Below the pieces are notes generated by a model that made no database searches, was not told the origin of the DNA, and saw only the letters and a program-made list of their open reading frames with translations. A DNA stretch of 64,000 nucleotides from Pochonia chlamydosporia 170 (Eukaryota; Ascomycota; Sordariomycetes; Hypocreales; Clavicipitaceae), in assembly GCF_001653235.2 (NCBI RefSeq), contig NC_035795.1, forward strand, positions 372,001 to 436,000, read 5' to 3'. Made by a program: the position numbers and the translations under genes. This document shows positions 43,878-55,270 of this stretch, piece after piece (positions within the stretch are counted from its first letter, which is position 1; the number at the start of each line of letters is the position of its first letter).

Positions 43878-44098
43878 CTCCTAAGTTTCCTTCCTTGTTC
43901 TTGGAGGCGGTTGGCGGGTTGCGTGGATTGCGTGGATGCAGAAGAAGGGTGTTCTGTGTTGGCATTTTCTGGCTTCAAAAGGCTGGCTTAAGAAGGCGAG
44001 TGAAGAAGTCGATGTGTTTGTGTGGTTTGATTGTGACTCTAATGACTCTAATGACTGTGATGACTCTCTGGTTACTCTGTTCTGGTCTGGTCTGGTGG

Positions 44099-44129
<31 letters not shown>

Positions 44130-44165
44130 AAAGACGCAGACGGAGACGGAGATGGAGACGCGGAT
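44099..44165. repeat. GACGCA-type hexamer repeat
   Basis: Four perfect GACGCA copies, then degenerate GACGCG, GACGGA and GATGGA units, directly after a TCTGG run (44081-44095). Confidence 0.85.
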
Positions 44166-44585
44166 GGAGAACAGAGAGACGTGGGCAATTGATGTGGAAT
44201 GCCCTCGTTTATTTGGCCGCATTTGAACTGCCGGGGGCGGCAAAGCAGAGCGAGAGCCTGATGTAATGCCGAAGTTTGAGCGAGTTTTCGTTTCGCCCGA
44301 AACTGTAATTTGCTCATTCATCATTCATGGACGTGCGAATTCCAGGCAGCAGACCACCATACACTCTCGGGTATGATGGTATCGACATCAGGAGTACTCG
44401 CTACCCGCTACTGCACATAATTTGTACAGGGCTAATTGCCCGATTTCTTTCCCTTTTTTTTCTTCTTCTTTGAAATAGCCCTGTTATGATTAGGTACAGC
44501 CGCCGTGGATGGTTCTTGGTCCCTCGAATTCAACTCAAGACTACCAGTTACTGGGTTAAGGGATAGATAGCTATGAAACTAAATA

Positions 44586-44615
44586 TCTGATCTGATCTCA
44601 TCTGATCTCATCTGA
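44586..44615. repeat. ATCTG/ATCTC pentamer repeat
   Basis: About six pentamers alternating ATCTG and ATCTC about 320 bp upstream of the J-domain gene. Confidence 0.75.
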
Positions 44616-44934
44616 CTGCACATTACGCCTTTGACACCCTTTTGTCCAGCCTAGTTACCGCCATACATGTACAACAAACCAGACATGCACGAGCAGGACT
44701 TGAGCGGTTATGCGTCAGTTACAACCTGAACTGACCTGACCCAACCATTGTCAAACTAGAGTTACAGCACACGGACAAAGCGTCTTTCATGGACGGTAGA
44801 GTCCTCACGATATAAGTGTCGCGCTATGCCACGTCGCCATGTCTTCGCTTTTTCTCTCCAAACATTCGTACATCTCACCGTGACATCCAAGCACCAAACA
44901 CAGATCTGCTTCGATCGAAACCCAAATTCAAGCC

Positions 44935-45678
44935 ATGCACACCGCCAGAGTATTTCATAGAGCTTCTCAGATGTGCCATGGCCCCAGACAGTCTACCACC
45001 AGGCGACGACACTCGCTCTCCTCTTTAAAGCAATCTTCACTGCCTGAATGGCCGTCAAGTCCCTCTCCAACGCCGCACGAAATTTTGGGCGCCGCACCAG
45101 GAGCTCCCTACTCCAAAGCCATGTTCACCCAGCTCGTCAAGCTGTACCACCCTGATCTGTCTGGCGCAGATTCAAGGGCCAGCAACATTCCTGAGCTGGT
45201 GCGTCTAGAACGATACCGGCTCGTCATCGCGGCTCATAACCTGCTTAGCGACCCGCGCAGTCGTCGATTGTACGAATCGAGTAATCAAGACTGGTGCAGC
45301 CCTAAGAATTCGTGGAACAGCGAGGCATGTCACCATTCCAGGTCGCATTCTCAAGGCCACGAGACACAGTCCTCCTCTTCTCCGAGTCCCATGCGTCAAC
45401 GGCCCATATATACGTCGAATGTCACCTTTGCCATGTTGTTATTCGCTCTGAGCATGCTCGGGGCGGCTTTACAGATGAAGAGACTAGCTTCCAGTCGGCG
45501 TGATGGTAAGACGCTGGAAGTATTTCTGCAGGAAGCTATTCAGGAGGAAGTTCAGGCTTGGGCGTCCGTGTTGCAGGGCCAGTCGAAGGATGACCGCATT
45601 CTTGCGTTTCTTGCTCGACGGCATGGTGTGCCTCATCAGCTACAGAGTTGGGTTACAGCTCATGGCTGCCAGAGCTGA
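44935..45678 (+). CDS. J-domain (DnaJ-like) membrane protein
   Basis: Intronless, 247 residues. A J domain at about 45-118 carries the His-Pro-Asp motif at 72-74 (LVKLYHPDLSG) that stimulates Hsp70 ATPase, with RYRLVIAAHNLLSDPRSRRLYE as the last helix. The N-terminus is basic, Ser-rich and nearly free of acids, which would suit a mitochondrial presequence. A single membrane segment lies at about 162-181 (TFAMLLFALSMLGAALQ), followed by a charged region. This architecture (J domain, one TM) recurs in ascomycetes without a defined role; probably a co-chaperone at a mitochondrial or ER membrane (inference). Confidence 0.85.
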   Translation: MHTARVFHRASQMCHGPRQSTTRRRHSLSSLKQSSLPEWPSSPSPTPHEILGAAPGAPYSKAMFTQLVKLYHPDLSGADSRASNIPELVRLERYRLVIAAHNLLSDPRSRRLYESSNQDWCSPKNSWNSEACHHSRSHSQGHETQSSSSPSPMRQRPIYTSNVTFAMLLFALSMLGAALQMKRLASSRRDGKTLEVFLQEAIQEEVQAWASVLQGQSKDDRILAFLARRHGVPHQLQSWVTAHGCQS

Positions 45679-46402
45679 TGTGTCTGGTGCCTCTTTTTCG
45701 CAACTGGACAGTATCGTGAATCCATGAGTCGTGAGATTGGAGGGCCACATCATGGCATTGTCTGGTCTATTTGTGTCTGCGGCTGTGCCTGCATTCTCCC
45801 TTCCAAACCGCACCAACACCCAAATACCATCAAAGCGGCGCATTTACATCATCTGGCAGAAGCACTCGAGATATTGAGCAACATTGAAATTTTCAATCAA
45901 TCTCTCCGATACGTCGGACATTTTGGAGCGTCTATATTAGGCTTGCGTTCGGTCTAGGTGAATCGGAATCGGGCGCCGGTCCCCACTTTCCCAATTGGGT
46001 AATCATCTCGCGAGATTCCCCCTTGGCCACGCACGAAAGACTCATTTCACACTATATAAGCCTCGTTTGCGTGACGTGGAAATAGGGTTCCTGCTCATTT
46101 TAACTTGTATGGCTTTGGGATTATTTGCGGGGAATGACATCTATCGTGTACGTAGCTCAGATTGCGTTGCTGTGAGCCGCTGTGCTGCTCTCGTCGCATT
46201 CCTGTCATATTCAGTTTAGCTTCACTTCATCATCGCCTCGACAGCGGGTTTGCAAACAACTATATATACATAAGAGACTATGCTGTTGATTTCTCAATCA
46301 TGTCACCAAATACCACGGGTATCATCACCACTACCGACAAAAAAAGCAATTCATCTTCGTGTGCCTTGACGCCCAACTGAACTACACTCCAAGGTCAACA
46401 TC
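45679..46402. other. Spacer J-domain gene / PAF-AH-like gene
   Basis: Promoter region of the downstream gene; TATATATA at about 46261-46268 lies about 140 bp before its start codon. No other feature. Confidence 0.5.
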
Positions 46403-47662
46403 ATGAAGCCAATCCTTTCCATCATCTCCCTGTCCACAGTATCGGCCATACTGGTTCCGCCACCGACCGGCCCTTATGATGTTGCCATGAAGGTGCAGTC
46501 AGTCACCGACTCAAGTCGACCGGCTGATCCTTTCGAGGCAAACGGCTCTCCCAAGGGCCGCCACGTCTTGTTTTCCACCTTTGTGCCCGTGGAAAAGGGA
46601 GCGGGTGGCAGTTCATGCCCTCTTGCGACGGTTCCCTACATGACGCCCAAGGTGGCCGCTGCGTATGGAAAGCAAGCCGCTCAGGCTGGTCTCCCAGAAA
46701 CGCTCTTCGCTTCCTTCGAGATGCAGGTTTGCGATTTGGCCAAGATAAATCCTTGTGGTGGAGGTCCCAAAACAAACAAAAAGTACCCAGTGCTGCTGTT
46801 CACGCCTGGCCTCGCAGAGTCTCGACTTTTATACGGCGCGGCTGCTAGGTCTCTTGCCAGCCAAGGATACGTGGTGGTTACGGTAGATCATCCGTTTGAA
46901 GCTAATTTCGTCGAGTTTCCTGATGGGTCTGCTACCGCTGGACGCAATATTTCAAGTACCGATGAGCCTATCAAAACAAAGGCTATGCAGGTAAGGAAGA
47001 CTGACGCCGTTTGTTTTGGCTCAACGGTTCAGGGTCCAGTCCATAAACTCTATTCACTAGTGCTAACCGGCCTCTAGGTTCGAGCCGAAGACCTGTCCTA
47101 CGTCATCGACCAACTTCAAAACACGACACTTACCAAGTCGCTTCTTGGCGGGTTGGCCCGTTCCCTGGATCTCAAGCGATTAGCAGTATACGCCCATTCC
47201 GTTGGAGGAGGCGCCGCCGCGATTCTGGCTCGAAATGATAAGAGGGTTCGAGGAGGCGTCGATTTCGACGGCCAGGTTGTGGAACCGATAAGAAGCCAGG
47301 GTCTCAACAAGCCCTTCCTTCTTGCTGGAAGATATGGTCACAGTGCTCCGGATTCGTCAGATCCCACTTGGAACCAGTTTTGGCCTCACCTGACCGGTTC
47401 GCGTGTGGAACTCGCCATCAACGGCACGGCCCATGGCTCTTATACCGACCGACCTTTGCTCCTTTCCGCCCTCGGCCTCCCCGATCCCGTTCTGGACCAA
47501 GTTGCTGGAGAGATTGGGTCCGTCAGGGGTCGAAGACTCGAGACAATTGTCAATGATGTACTCATGAGTTTCTTTGATTTGGTGTTTTACAAGAACGAAC
47601 AAAAGTTGAAGGGTCTTCCCAAGGCTTATACCGAAGTTTCCATCACACGCAGCAGCTTGTAA
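46403..47662 (+). CDS. Secreted PAF-acetylhydrolase-like esterase/lipase
   Basis: Exons 46403-46990 and 47078-47662 give 390 residues; the 87-nt intron (GTAAGG...CTAG) joins KTKAMQ to VRAEDLSY. A signal peptide (MKPILSIISLSTVSAI) indicates secretion. Alpha/beta-hydrolase signs: oxyanion segment VLLFTPGLAESRLLYG, nucleophile Ser237 in AHSVGGGAA, likely acid in DFDGQVV and His in NGTAHGSYTD. The order and motifs match group VII phospholipase A2/PAF-acetylhydrolase-like fungal proteins, which cleave short or oxidised acyl chains of phospholipids; exact substrate is open. It converges with the glycerophosphodiesterase gene. Confidence 0.88.
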
Positions 47663-47951
47663 ATCTTAGATAGAATCGCCACAGCCGTGTCTCTTTACAT
47701 TACTGTTTATAATAGTGCTTAATTTGATTTCTCTATCACGGGTCTACTTATCATCGGAGTATTGCGAAATGAAGACCCTCTTTACAAAGTCTAATATATC
47801 TCAAGGCATGTTGTGGCATCTGCCGGCTGATATTGGATCAGGAAAGCGTCTAAAAGTTATATACATGTAATTATTGAACATGAAGTCATTGGAAACATCC
47901 CCCATCCACTTTTTGGCCCTTTCAAAGAGAAACAAATTTTCCCGTCAAAGT
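47663..47951. other. Convergent spacer of two lipid-enzyme genes
   Basis: About 290 bp AT-rich 3' region shared by the esterase (+) and the phosphodiesterase (-). Confidence 0.5.
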
Positions 47952-49199
47952 TTACTTCAATCCAATGCCGAAGCAGTTGGCGTAGTAAGTGACGGTGCCA
48001 CTCCAGTCAGAAAACATACCGGTAACACCAACCTGCCTGGCCAAAACATCGACGTAGTTATACATATCTCCATCCTTTGTCACAATATCCCGAACACTGG
48101 TGTAGTAATAGTCGCCCTTTTCGTGAACGAGAGCCAGAGGGCCAGATCGTTCTAAACTCCAGGAAATCAGCTTGAGGCCCAGCGCCTTGGCCTTCTTGGC
48201 ATATGCACTGGGGACCATGACGCCGTTCTTTACTTCAACGAGATAGTGCATAGGAGGAGCCATGGTTTTGACACCCGCCTTGGCATAGAGTGTCAAATTC
48301 TGCACTGCCTGAGGCATTGCGCCGGCTTCGTCGCCAGACTCGTCGAGGAGAACAGCAGTTTTGCCAAATGCGGGCTCGTTCTTGATCCAGTAGAGGACCG
48401 ACTTCACTTCAAAGCTCTGGGACAGCACTCTTGAAGCCGGCACCTTGAGATGCTTGTACGTATCAATCATCTGCTGAGCAAACATTTCGTGGGTGTAGTT
48501 GCCCTCAAAAGGCATGGGAACTTCGGGTGCCTTCAACTCCGGAGTGTGACCAAGTCCCAGAGACTCAACCAAGGCGATATGCTCCTTGAGATCCATAACC
48601 TTGCCGCAGGTAGCGTATAGGTCGGTTCGCCAATTCGGAGTGCCGCCGAGATAGTCCTTGGGGCTCGTAGCCGTGGCGTTCGAGCTGTCCATCTTAGCAC
48701 ATAGCGACTTGAACTCGGCCAGAGTAATGTCACTAGTGCAGCATTTGGCCGATGCCGGCTTTCCATCCTTTGCCGGAGTAAAAGGCTTTGTGCACTTTGC
48801 ATTAAGTGACGGGATATTGACAATATTGGTGGTTGTGTGTAAGTCACACTGGCTATGACGGCAGACTAACTGGCGGTCCTTGGTGAACGTAACATCACAC
48901 TCGAGCACCCCAGCTCCCATGCGAGCTCCAGCCATGTTAGACTCCCTCGAGTGCTCGGGGAACTGCAGACAAGCCCCTCCTCGATGACCAATTGAGAAAG
49001 TAGAAGGCTTCATTGTCATCTCCTTGCAAGAATCCAGCTTGGATTTGAGAGGTCCATCCGTCATGTTATTGACCAGATAATACGGCCTCGGTCCTAGATC
49101 GATGTGCTTCATGGGCTTGGGCTTCGTAGGGCAAGGAGTTCCCGAAACCTGGCTGACGGCCACGAGACCGACCAACAGGGAAGATGCAACCGCATGCAT
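47952..49199 (-). CDS. Secreted glycerophosphodiester phosphodiesterase
   Basis: Intronless, 415 residues with a signal peptide ([20 protein letters not shown]). The GDPD domain starts at about residue 70 with [18 protein letters not shown], continues with [32 protein letters not shown], the His/Glu/Asp metal and catalytic cluster, and later [16 protein letters not shown]. It should hydrolyse glycerophosphodiesters (such as glycerophosphocholine) to glycerol-3-phosphate and an alcohol outside the cell. It has many cysteines and several potential N-glycosylation sites, as expected for an exported protein. Complete. Confidence 0.93.
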   Translation of the reverse strand: MHAVASSLLVGLVAVSQVSGTPCPTKPKPMKHIDLGPRPYYLVNNMTDGPLKSKLDSCKEMTMKPSTFSIGHRGGACLQFPEHSRESNMAGARMGAGVLECDVTFTKDRQLVCRHSQCDLHTTTNIVNIPSLNAKCTKPFTPAKDGKPASAKCCTSDITLAEFKSLCAKMDSSNATATSPKDYLGGTPNWRTDLYATCGKVMDLKEHIALVESLGLGHTPELKAPEVPMPFEGNYTHEMFAQQMIDTYKHLKVPASRVLSQSFEVKSVLYWIKNEPAFGKTAVLLDESGDEAGAMPQAVQNLTLYAKAGVKTMAPPMHYLVEVKNGVMVPSAYAKKAKALGLKLISWSLERSGPLALVHEKGDYYYTSVRDIVTKDGDMYNYVDVLARQVGVTGMFSDWSGTVTYYANCFGIGLK

Positions 49200-50746
49200 G
49201 GCTGGGACCGTAGTATGGGCTGGAGCTTGGCGGAGAACGAAGGGACCAAGACACAGAATGAAACCTCAAACGATTGATTTATACACGGGTGTAATTGAGC
49301 CAAAAAGCAATGGCAAATCATCCCCAGTAACTGAGTAAACAGGTCCATAGGGACTACTTATACTTCTTCACGGTTGTCTCAAACGGTCACCCCGTGAGTG
49401 GCCATGGCTGACAGCACTGGGCAACAATGCGAACGGGATTTGCCAAAGCTCCGCAACCAACCAACATAGCGCGGAGAACAGAGTGACATGTTCGATCGTA
49501 CAGATTATTGCAAGAAGCACAAACTCCAAAACATGCGCTCGGAATGGCGTTGTGACCGGGGTCGAGTCGGTATTTGAGTGGGTAAGCTTCTTTTCAAGCT
49601 GCTTCATGTGGACCACACCTTCGTCGTTGGGTCCTTTGGATGGCCTGGCCAAGACAAATGCCCCAATTATTTTCGCTTCCAATTCGGTGTTGTTATGCAT
49701 ATTATTCATTTCTTAGTACCTGGATGAACTCTCGGCAGACAGTCAATCCACCTGCTCGTTTGGATGCGGAGAAGGACGTTACATTTATTCGCAAAGTTCC
49801 CCAGGTCAATTGCCGCCTCTCCAAAAGGTCGTCACTTCTTCTCGGTGCAGGTCCCGTGGTTCCGTAGTTGCCTGGATAATTTCGCGTTCTTAGACAGAGA
49901 GACACCAAAGAGAAAGCCAATTCAGGCTCAACGCTCATCCAGCAACTTATCTCTTTTGTCCCACCTGCAAGAGAACATTGGCTGATGTGCAGTCGAAGTG
50001 GTTCAGTTCATCCTGTAATGTGTGGCTGAAGGTTGCCCTGGTCAAGACCGCGCATAGATGCATGGTGAAGATTGTCAGATTGTCGTGCGTGGGTCAATTG
50101 AGCACCATGATTCGTCATGGGCCACTTGAGTATCTTATCAGACCAAACAAATGTCCCTCAATCTAGAGGCCCTCCAGACTTGGCATCTGCATTTGGCCAA
50201 GGAGCCTAGATCTGGAGTTCTGCAGCGGGGTCCAATTTGTTCTTTCTTGAAGGTCCTGAATAATGTCATGCTGGCATTCCAAGACCATTCCAAGCCTCTT
50301 CACCCACCACGTGGTCAGGTATCAGAAGTGGTGATCTGACATTCTCGGCCCTAGTGAATAATTCAATGCTTAGAAAGATAGCTGCTATGCACACATATAG
50401 CTCAAGAAGACCAACTCACCTTACGAGCTCTTCCACGTGGAAGGTTTGGCGTGCATGCCAAGACGGGTCGAGACCGAAATTGTCAAAGAAGCCACGGGAA
50501 AGATGCTCAAAACGTCCATCAGCTTCATCTCAGAGTCCAGTATTGATGACCAACCCCAAGGTAATTACTCCGTACAGACGCAACCCTGGGTTTTCACAGT
50601 TCTGAGCAGAGTTACATTGCAGAAACATATGCGTGAATATTTTCTCCACTTGCCGATGCATGACAAGTTCCGTCAGAGGAGCCCTGGCCGGTTAAAGAAA
50701 CATCTCTCGTGACGAACCCGTGATGACAAGGAATCGGTTTCGATGA
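49200..50746. other. 1.5 kb spacer upstream of the phosphodiesterase
   Basis: No gene recognised. One TACTCCGTA nonamer at 50566-50574 and two CACGTG palindromes (about 50311 and 50428). Confidence 0.5.
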
Positions 50747-52050
50747 CTACAGTTCATCTTTGTCTTCGCGGTCCGCTGATTTGTCCACCCGCAGGCTCCG
50801 AAGGGTTTCCATGGTTGCCTGTAAGTGAGAGAAATTAGGTGCATCTTCGCCCAAACCCCATGCAAATACACCCCCTAGCTTCCTTTGATAGACAATATCT
50901 CTCAGCTTCTGGTCAATCATCTTAGGTGTATCGAAGGTCCACCATCGTCTCTCCTTGTCATCCCAATAGCCAAAACTACCATCTTCAAAATACTGGCCAT
51001 TGAGCGTCGCGCGAGAGAACGACTGTTCCAGATCTAGAGGCGTTTTGTCATGCCAACTGAAGGCACCAGTCCGGCCGAGATCATCACCTGTCTTGGGGTC
51101 TTCCAGAAGCTGAGTCGGACAACCCAGGGGATGGTCCGGGTCACACTCCTCGGTCAACGCCCATTTAACATAGTAAGCCAGCCCTAAGTTCAGCATATGA
51201 GCTTCTGCGCCGCGTTCGATGTAAGTCTCAATGGAACTCAATGATGCAGATACACCACTGTGATGTTTTACCATGGTGTCGCGCCGATTTAACAAGTCGT
51301 AGGTCATGACGTTGATAAAATCCACCTGAGCGACAATCCTGGGTACAGTATCTTCTGTGAATGCCATAAGATCCCTCTTCAGGCCTGGAACTGCGATGGA
51401 TAGGATCTTCTCGGTGCCAATGGTGGCACGCAAATCCGTCAACAACTGGACGAAGGCTTCGATTTCCCATGACCGCTCTTCATTTGGGATAGTTTTATAG
51501 TCATCACGGTTTCCACTACATTCGCTACTGGTTAGTTCTGGAAATATAAAAACACCATCGACAAGGAGGCACTCACCCAGGGTACTCCCAATCGATATCA
51601 ATACCGTCAGCGCCAGTGAGGCGAATCATGTCGCGGACATTCTCACACCATATCCTTCTTGAAAAGTCGTCTCTACTACCTTCTTCAAATCCTTTAGAGT
51701 CACCCCAGCCACCGATAGCGACCATGACCTTAGTGCTAGGGTGAAATTTATCCCGAACATCCTGGACACTCGTGAAAAGGGGGAATTCGGGCGAGCTTCG
51801 ATTGGAATTGAAGATATCAGATCGCATGAAGGCGATGATGACATGTGTAATTCCCTCGGTAAGACTCGGGTCCGACGGAACAACATTGTGTTGTCTGGGG
51901 TGACTGTTAGCATCTTGAAGAGATTATACAGATTAGAACCTACCCAGTAAGGTACATGACGCAACGAGTAGGAGAGGTTTCAGAGGCAGACACCGCCATG
52001 ATAGACAGAATGATGAGCCATGCCTTTGCCCATATTGAGGAGATACTCAT
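50747..52050 (-). CDS. Secreted GH18 chitinase
   Basis: Exons 52050-51944, 51894-51577 and 51515-50747 (introns 49 and 61 nt) give 397 residues. Signal peptide of about 22 residues (hydrophobic WLIILSIMAVSA). The TIM-barrel has the SxGG-like VAIGGWGDS at 94-101 and the catalytic DxxDxDxE as DGIDIDWEYPG, with catalytic Glu139 and Asp135/Asp137; QxxFIN-like VDFINVMTYDLLNRRD and a closing GGVFAWGLGED follow. Intron 2 splits the Gly codon right after the catalytic motif (EYPG|G). It should cleave beta-1,4 chitin links. No chitin-binding module or GPI signal seen. Confidence 0.93.
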
Positions 52051-52677
52051 GATCTGGCTTTGGGGAATTGCAATACCAAGATGTCGGTCACCTCAATATC
52101 TTGGACTCCTCACCACTGACGCTTCTCCACTATGACTTGTCGAGTGCCTTCAAATTTAAATGGATTGCCAAATTTGTAGAATGAACAACCAGGAAATCAT
52201 ATTACACGACGGAGTTTGCTTCGAATCTCGGATCTGAAATTAAAAGTGTCTGTCCTGCTGGAAAACGAAACAGCATTAGAAGGGATTGGCTTGCTTTTGG
52301 ATTGGGGGGATTTGGAGTATGCACAGTGCGGAAGACGACCCTGGGCGGGCTGGCACAGTACGGTAGATGGATTACCTGGCCTTGGTGAGTGGGTGGGTGA
52401 CGGGACCTCTGACGTCGAGAAGGCTGGAGCTCAATGGGAAAAAATCCTTCAACCTATTGTCCATTTGGAAGAACAACGACCAATTGCGCAGCCAAAGCGC
52501 CAATTTATTGGCATTGGCCAGATCAGAGTACCACGGGGAGCATTTCCGACTGCACACAGGAGAGAAATAAATTCAATTCTCTATTCGATTTGCCCTGTGC
52601 AAGAGTTTCTCGGTCGACTATCAATTCAATTCGTTTGACTCCCACCAAGCTAAAGAGAAGCTGTCCCTCAAGCCGCC
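52051..52677. other. Divergent promoter region chitinase / JIP5
   Basis: 627 bp between divergent starts; nothing recognised beyond short open frames. Confidence 0.5.
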
Positions 52678-54031
52678 ATGTTCGAGAATCTTTGCACACT
52701 GCCGCTGCAGTCGGATGTGTTCACGACGGCCTTGCACCCTACCGAGCCTCTGTTAACCGTGGGCTTATCGAACGGCCATGTAGAAACATTCCGACTGCCG
52801 CCCAGCAGTGCTTCTGATGAGGACGATGCGGACGCTGACACAAGCGTGTTAAGCGATGGCAAAGGCATGGTGGACACGGTCTGGAAAACGAGGAGACACA
52901 AGGGAAGCTGCAGATGCTTAGCTTATAGTCATGATGGCCAGGGTATGACATGTCCTGTTTGCAGAGCTCAGGAAACCCAATTAATGGACGCTGACCGAAT
53001 GTCATTTAGCAATGTATTCTGCCGGTACCGACTCTCTAGTCAAATACTTTGATGCAAACAACGGAAAGGTTATTTCGAAATCCTTCATCCCAACCACTAC
53101 CTCCGTCCCCGACGCCCCGACGCTATTACATGTTCTCAACCCCCAGAGCCTTTTGCTGGCGACTGACTCTGGTGCCCTGCACATTGTCGATTTGCGAGAC
53201 GGCGCGCCAGGGAAGAAACCTGCGCAGACCCATTTCCCCCATTCCGACTACGTCTCATCGATCACGCCTCTGCCTCCTTCAGAAGAAAGCACGAGCGGAT
53301 TCTCGAAACAATGGGTCAGCACAGGTGGCACGACACTAGCAGTGACTGACGTTCGTCGAGGCGTGTTGGTACGTAGCGAAGACCAAGAAGATGAACTTTT
53401 GAGCGCTTGTTTTATGCCCGGGATGGGACCCAAGACCAAACGCAACAACGGTGTCATCGCAATCGGCTCTGGTAGCGGTGTCCTCACCATCTGGGACAAG
53501 GGATCATGGGACGACCAACAAGAGAGAATCATTGTCGACGGCGGGAAAGGAGGAGGCGAAAGCATCGATGCCATGGTCAGAGTTCCGCAGGAAATGGGCC
53601 TTGGCAAGAAAGTCGTTTGCGGCGTCGGTGACGGCAGTCTACGTATCGTCGATCTCGTTCGGAGAGAAGTCGACAGGTCCATCAATCTACGACATGATGA
53701 CATGGAAGCTGTTGTATCACTGGGTTTCGACTGCGGCAACAGACTCATCAGTGCTGGAGGCAAAACCGTCAAAGTATGGGAAGAACTGTCGGAATTACAA
53801 GGCGGAGACAGCGATGAAGATGAGGACCAAGACGATGAGGACGATGACGAAGAAGAAAACATCAACGGCAAGCGACCAGCTGTTGATGGCAGTGACGATG
53901 AGGACGACGACAGTGAAGATGACGGCGTGGAGGAAATGAAGCGACGAGCTAAGCGCCGCAAGGAGATTCAGAAGAGCAAGCTTGGGCCAATGGGAGCACA
54001 TGGGGTTATGGGCTTCGATGGGCTCGACTAG
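52678..54031 (+). CDS. JIP5: WD-repeat ribosome biogenesis protein JIP5 (WDR55 homologue)
   Basis: Exons 52678-52942 and 53010-54031 give 428 residues; the 67-nt intron (GTATGA...TTTAG) joins YSHDGQ to [15 protein letters not shown] and restores a WD blade. Five or more WD40-type repeats: [88 protein letters not shown] and [15 protein letters not shown]. The C-terminus is a long Asp/Glu run followed by a basic nuclear signal [16 protein letters not shown]. The yeast homologue acts in rRNA processing in the nucleolus. The acidic repeat makes a 237-codon antisense open frame that is not a gene. Confidence 0.93.
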
Positions 54032-55270
54032 TTGCTGGCAAGGAGGTCAAGAGGATAGAATGGGATCATATGTCTCCCTCTTGTCTTTCTTTTCTGTCCT
54101 TTGTTAATATCTTGTTCTTTTACTCCTTTGCATTTCAGCGGAAGGTGTTTAAATATATAGAGGTGAGGTTTCTAAGGACTAAACCAAAAACTGCGACAGG
54201 ACTGCACAAATAGAGACTTCAGCAGAAGTTGTGATAGCCATAACTTTAGAGAGGCATACCGGGCAAAGGCTGGGCAAATATGCTATATGACAATACAGCG
54301 ACTCCTTTCCGTCAAATTTCGACAAATAATAAGGCAATAATCCAGGTATTAGAACATGTTGATGCGTTACTTTGTGTCCACCGTGGAATTTGGACAATGA
54401 ATTCAATCTTTTATTCATCCATACGAATCATACAATTCCTTGTTTTCCCTATACTCCCATCGTCATCAAACCTCCTCATTCCCATCATAAGTGTGCATTC
54501 GTAAAATCCTGACATAAAAACAGGATGAGACTACTGTGGTGTTGCATATTCTTGCTACCAGAAGTCGCATCATGCATTGCTTCATGTCAGATCGAAAGGT
54601 AAATCTTCACCCAGTTTCCAGCGTCGTCATGGAATATGATTTAAGAGTTGTTGGGTATCAGTGCCACACCTGGTTAAGCACACTCATTGTCTGTCTGACG
54701 CTTTGTATCCAAGCGTCCCATTTAAGCGACGCTTAACTCCAAGCATGGTGACAAAAACATAAACGGCCGTGCTGGAGAGGTCAATCAAGCAGTCGCATCC
54801 ATATTCTTCCCGAATTTCCACGTCCAGAGTAACATCGTATTCCATCTTTGCTATGTCTGACAATGGTGTGATGGAGCTCGTCAAGGACTTGTGCGGAAAA
54901 CTTGACTTGAGCTGTCCAGACACCACGAAAGCAAAAATAAAAGAAACAAAGAAAAAGGAAAAGAAGTTCAGGTGCCTGGTCGTATATATAAGGCATCGGA
55001 GAGACTTGGAAGGGTAGAGGCGGTAGGCGAATTTCGCGTAAGAAGCTTGTTCTTCTCTCAACGTAACGTTTGCTTGGAATGAGCCAACTCCGATCGAGCT
55101 CGCTCCATATCCAGTCAAAAATGGAAGCGAGAAACAAATTTGCGGCCACATCGGTTGTCGCCTGCTGGCTTGCATCGTGAATGGCCGGATGAGTTGAGTG
55201 TGAAAATGCATAGCCGCATACAACGTCAGAAATGCTTGAAAATTGTGCTGAAAGCCTTGGACACATCGCC
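54032..55270. other. Spacer downstream of JIP5
   Basis: 3' region between JIP5 (+) and the Fe-ADH-like gene (-). I searched minus-strand frames 54684-55301 for a missing C-terminal Fe-ADH domain and saw no metal-binding His motif. Confidence 0.5.

Larger units (their letters stand above)
43878..44934. other. 1.06 kb divergent spacer with tandem repeats
   Basis: Promoter region of the Zn2Cys6 factor (-) and the J-domain gene (+). Contains TCTGG, GACGCA and ATCTG/ATCTC repeats; open frames over 43881-44324 are by-products of these repeats. Confidence 0.6.

Noticed and set aside
53248..53961. 237-codon minus-strand Ser-rich open frame
   Set aside because: Antisense of the Asp/Glu-rich tail of JIP5, which reads as Ser/Leu runs on the other strand.
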